A DNA stretch of 37,339 nucleotides from Virgibacillus alimentarius. Lineage in GTDB: Bacteria; Bacillota; Bacilli; Bacillales; Amphibacillaceae. Position numbers and translations under genes: made by a program. Below the pieces are notes generated by a model. The model was not told where the DNA came from, did no database searches, and saw only the letters and a program-made list of their open reading frames with translations. Shown in pieces: positions 36,908 through 37,339 of this stretch. Position 1 is the first letter of the stretch, and each line of letters starts with the position of its first letter. Location of the stretch: the NCBI RefSeq assembly GCF_000709085.1, contig NZ_JFBD01000043.1:1-37339 (forward strand), given 5' to 3'.

Positions 36908-37339
36908 ATTAAAACAAGCTTAATGAGTGAGAAAGAAAGGAATGTAACTAAAAAGGATGTAAAAATGCACCTTGTTTAATATGTTTCCTTTTTAAGCAAT
37001 CTTAGATAATAAGGAATATTTTTTGTTAATAAAGAAGAAGTCTTTATCGAATTGTATTTATGAAGTTTGGCATTATAATTTTAGTCATTACCCTTTAACT
37101 AAACCCATTTGTTGTTGTACTTATGACTAGAACTGTGCTTTATCAAACGTAAACAGTAAGGAGCAATAACAGAAAGCAAAGCATAACAGGCGTTGCAACA
37201 TGTACTTGAGGCAGGAAATATTTTCTTTATACTTTTTTTAATAATTTGCTTGCTTTTGGAGAATAATCATGGTAAATTAATAAACGTTGCGTTGAACGGC
37301 AATAAAGTTCTTCAACTCCTTTAAAAATATTTTAAAAAA
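36908..37339 (+). other. Right-end non-coding region, possible promoter leading out of the window
   Basis: No open reading frame of credible length. TTGCTT (37250-37255) and TAAATT (37273-37278) are spaced by 17 bases and could form a weak sigma-A promoter. GTTGAA/TTCAAC flank a short loop near 37301-37317 just after it. In B. subtilis rRNA operons follow lysS, so this could be an rRNA leader, but no rRNA sequence is reached and I cannot confirm it. Confidence 0.3.

Overview
The window is a conserved core-chromosome segment of a low-GC, endospore-forming Firmicute. Gene order and protein similarity place it in the Bacillaceae; an Oceanobacillus/Virgibacillus-like member is plausible, but I cannot name the species from sequence alone. 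It matches the well-known Bacillus subtilis stretch running from yabG to lysS almost gene for gene. All 36 recognised protein genes read on the plus strand; the one tRNA gene reads on the minus strand.

Layout: (1) 1-4520, sporulation and regulation: yabG (coat protease), veg, sspF (spore DNA-binding protein), ispE (isoprenoid precursor synthesis), purR and spoVG. (2) 4680-8870, housekeeping: glmU, prs, rplY/ctc, pth, then fin, a small anti-sigma factor. (3) 8927-18890: mfd, spoVT, a decayed IS200/IS605-type element (the end of tnpB plus its structured right end), then the compact run yabM-mazG-rqcP-yabP-yabQ-divIC, followed by yabR. (4) 19038-19160: tRNA-Met(CAT) with its own minus-strand promoter. 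(5) 19419-27916: spoIIE under a Spo0A-type promoter, yabS, yabT, tilS, hpt, ftsH. (6) 28370-32084: coaX, hslO, yacD, cysK. (7) 32210-36811, folate and translation: folP-folB-folK-yazB-dusB, then lysS. (8) The last 530 bases hold no gene.

Two themes run through the segment. Sporulation genes tied to different stages and compartments (Spo0A, sigma-H, sigma-F, sigma-E, sigma-G and sigma-K regulons in B. subtilis) are interleaved with essential housekeeping genes for nucleotide supply (prs, hpt, purR), cell wall (glmU), translation quality (pth, rqcP, tilS, dusB, lysS, tRNA-Met), DNA repair (mfd), division (divIC) and proteolysis/redox defence (ftsH, hslO). Promoter motifs for several of these sigma factors can be read directly in the gaps.

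Differences from the B. subtilis order are yabJ missing between purR and spoVG (a GC-rich repeat-like fragment lies there instead), pabB-pabA-pabC missing between cysK and folP, and the IS200/IS605 remnant between spoVT and yabM. I found no convincing wholly new multi-gene system. The most interesting items are the orphan omega-RNA-like structure left by the IS remnant, a possible 27-residue minus-strand gene between spoIIE and yabS, and a structured 450-base gap between ftsH and coaX.
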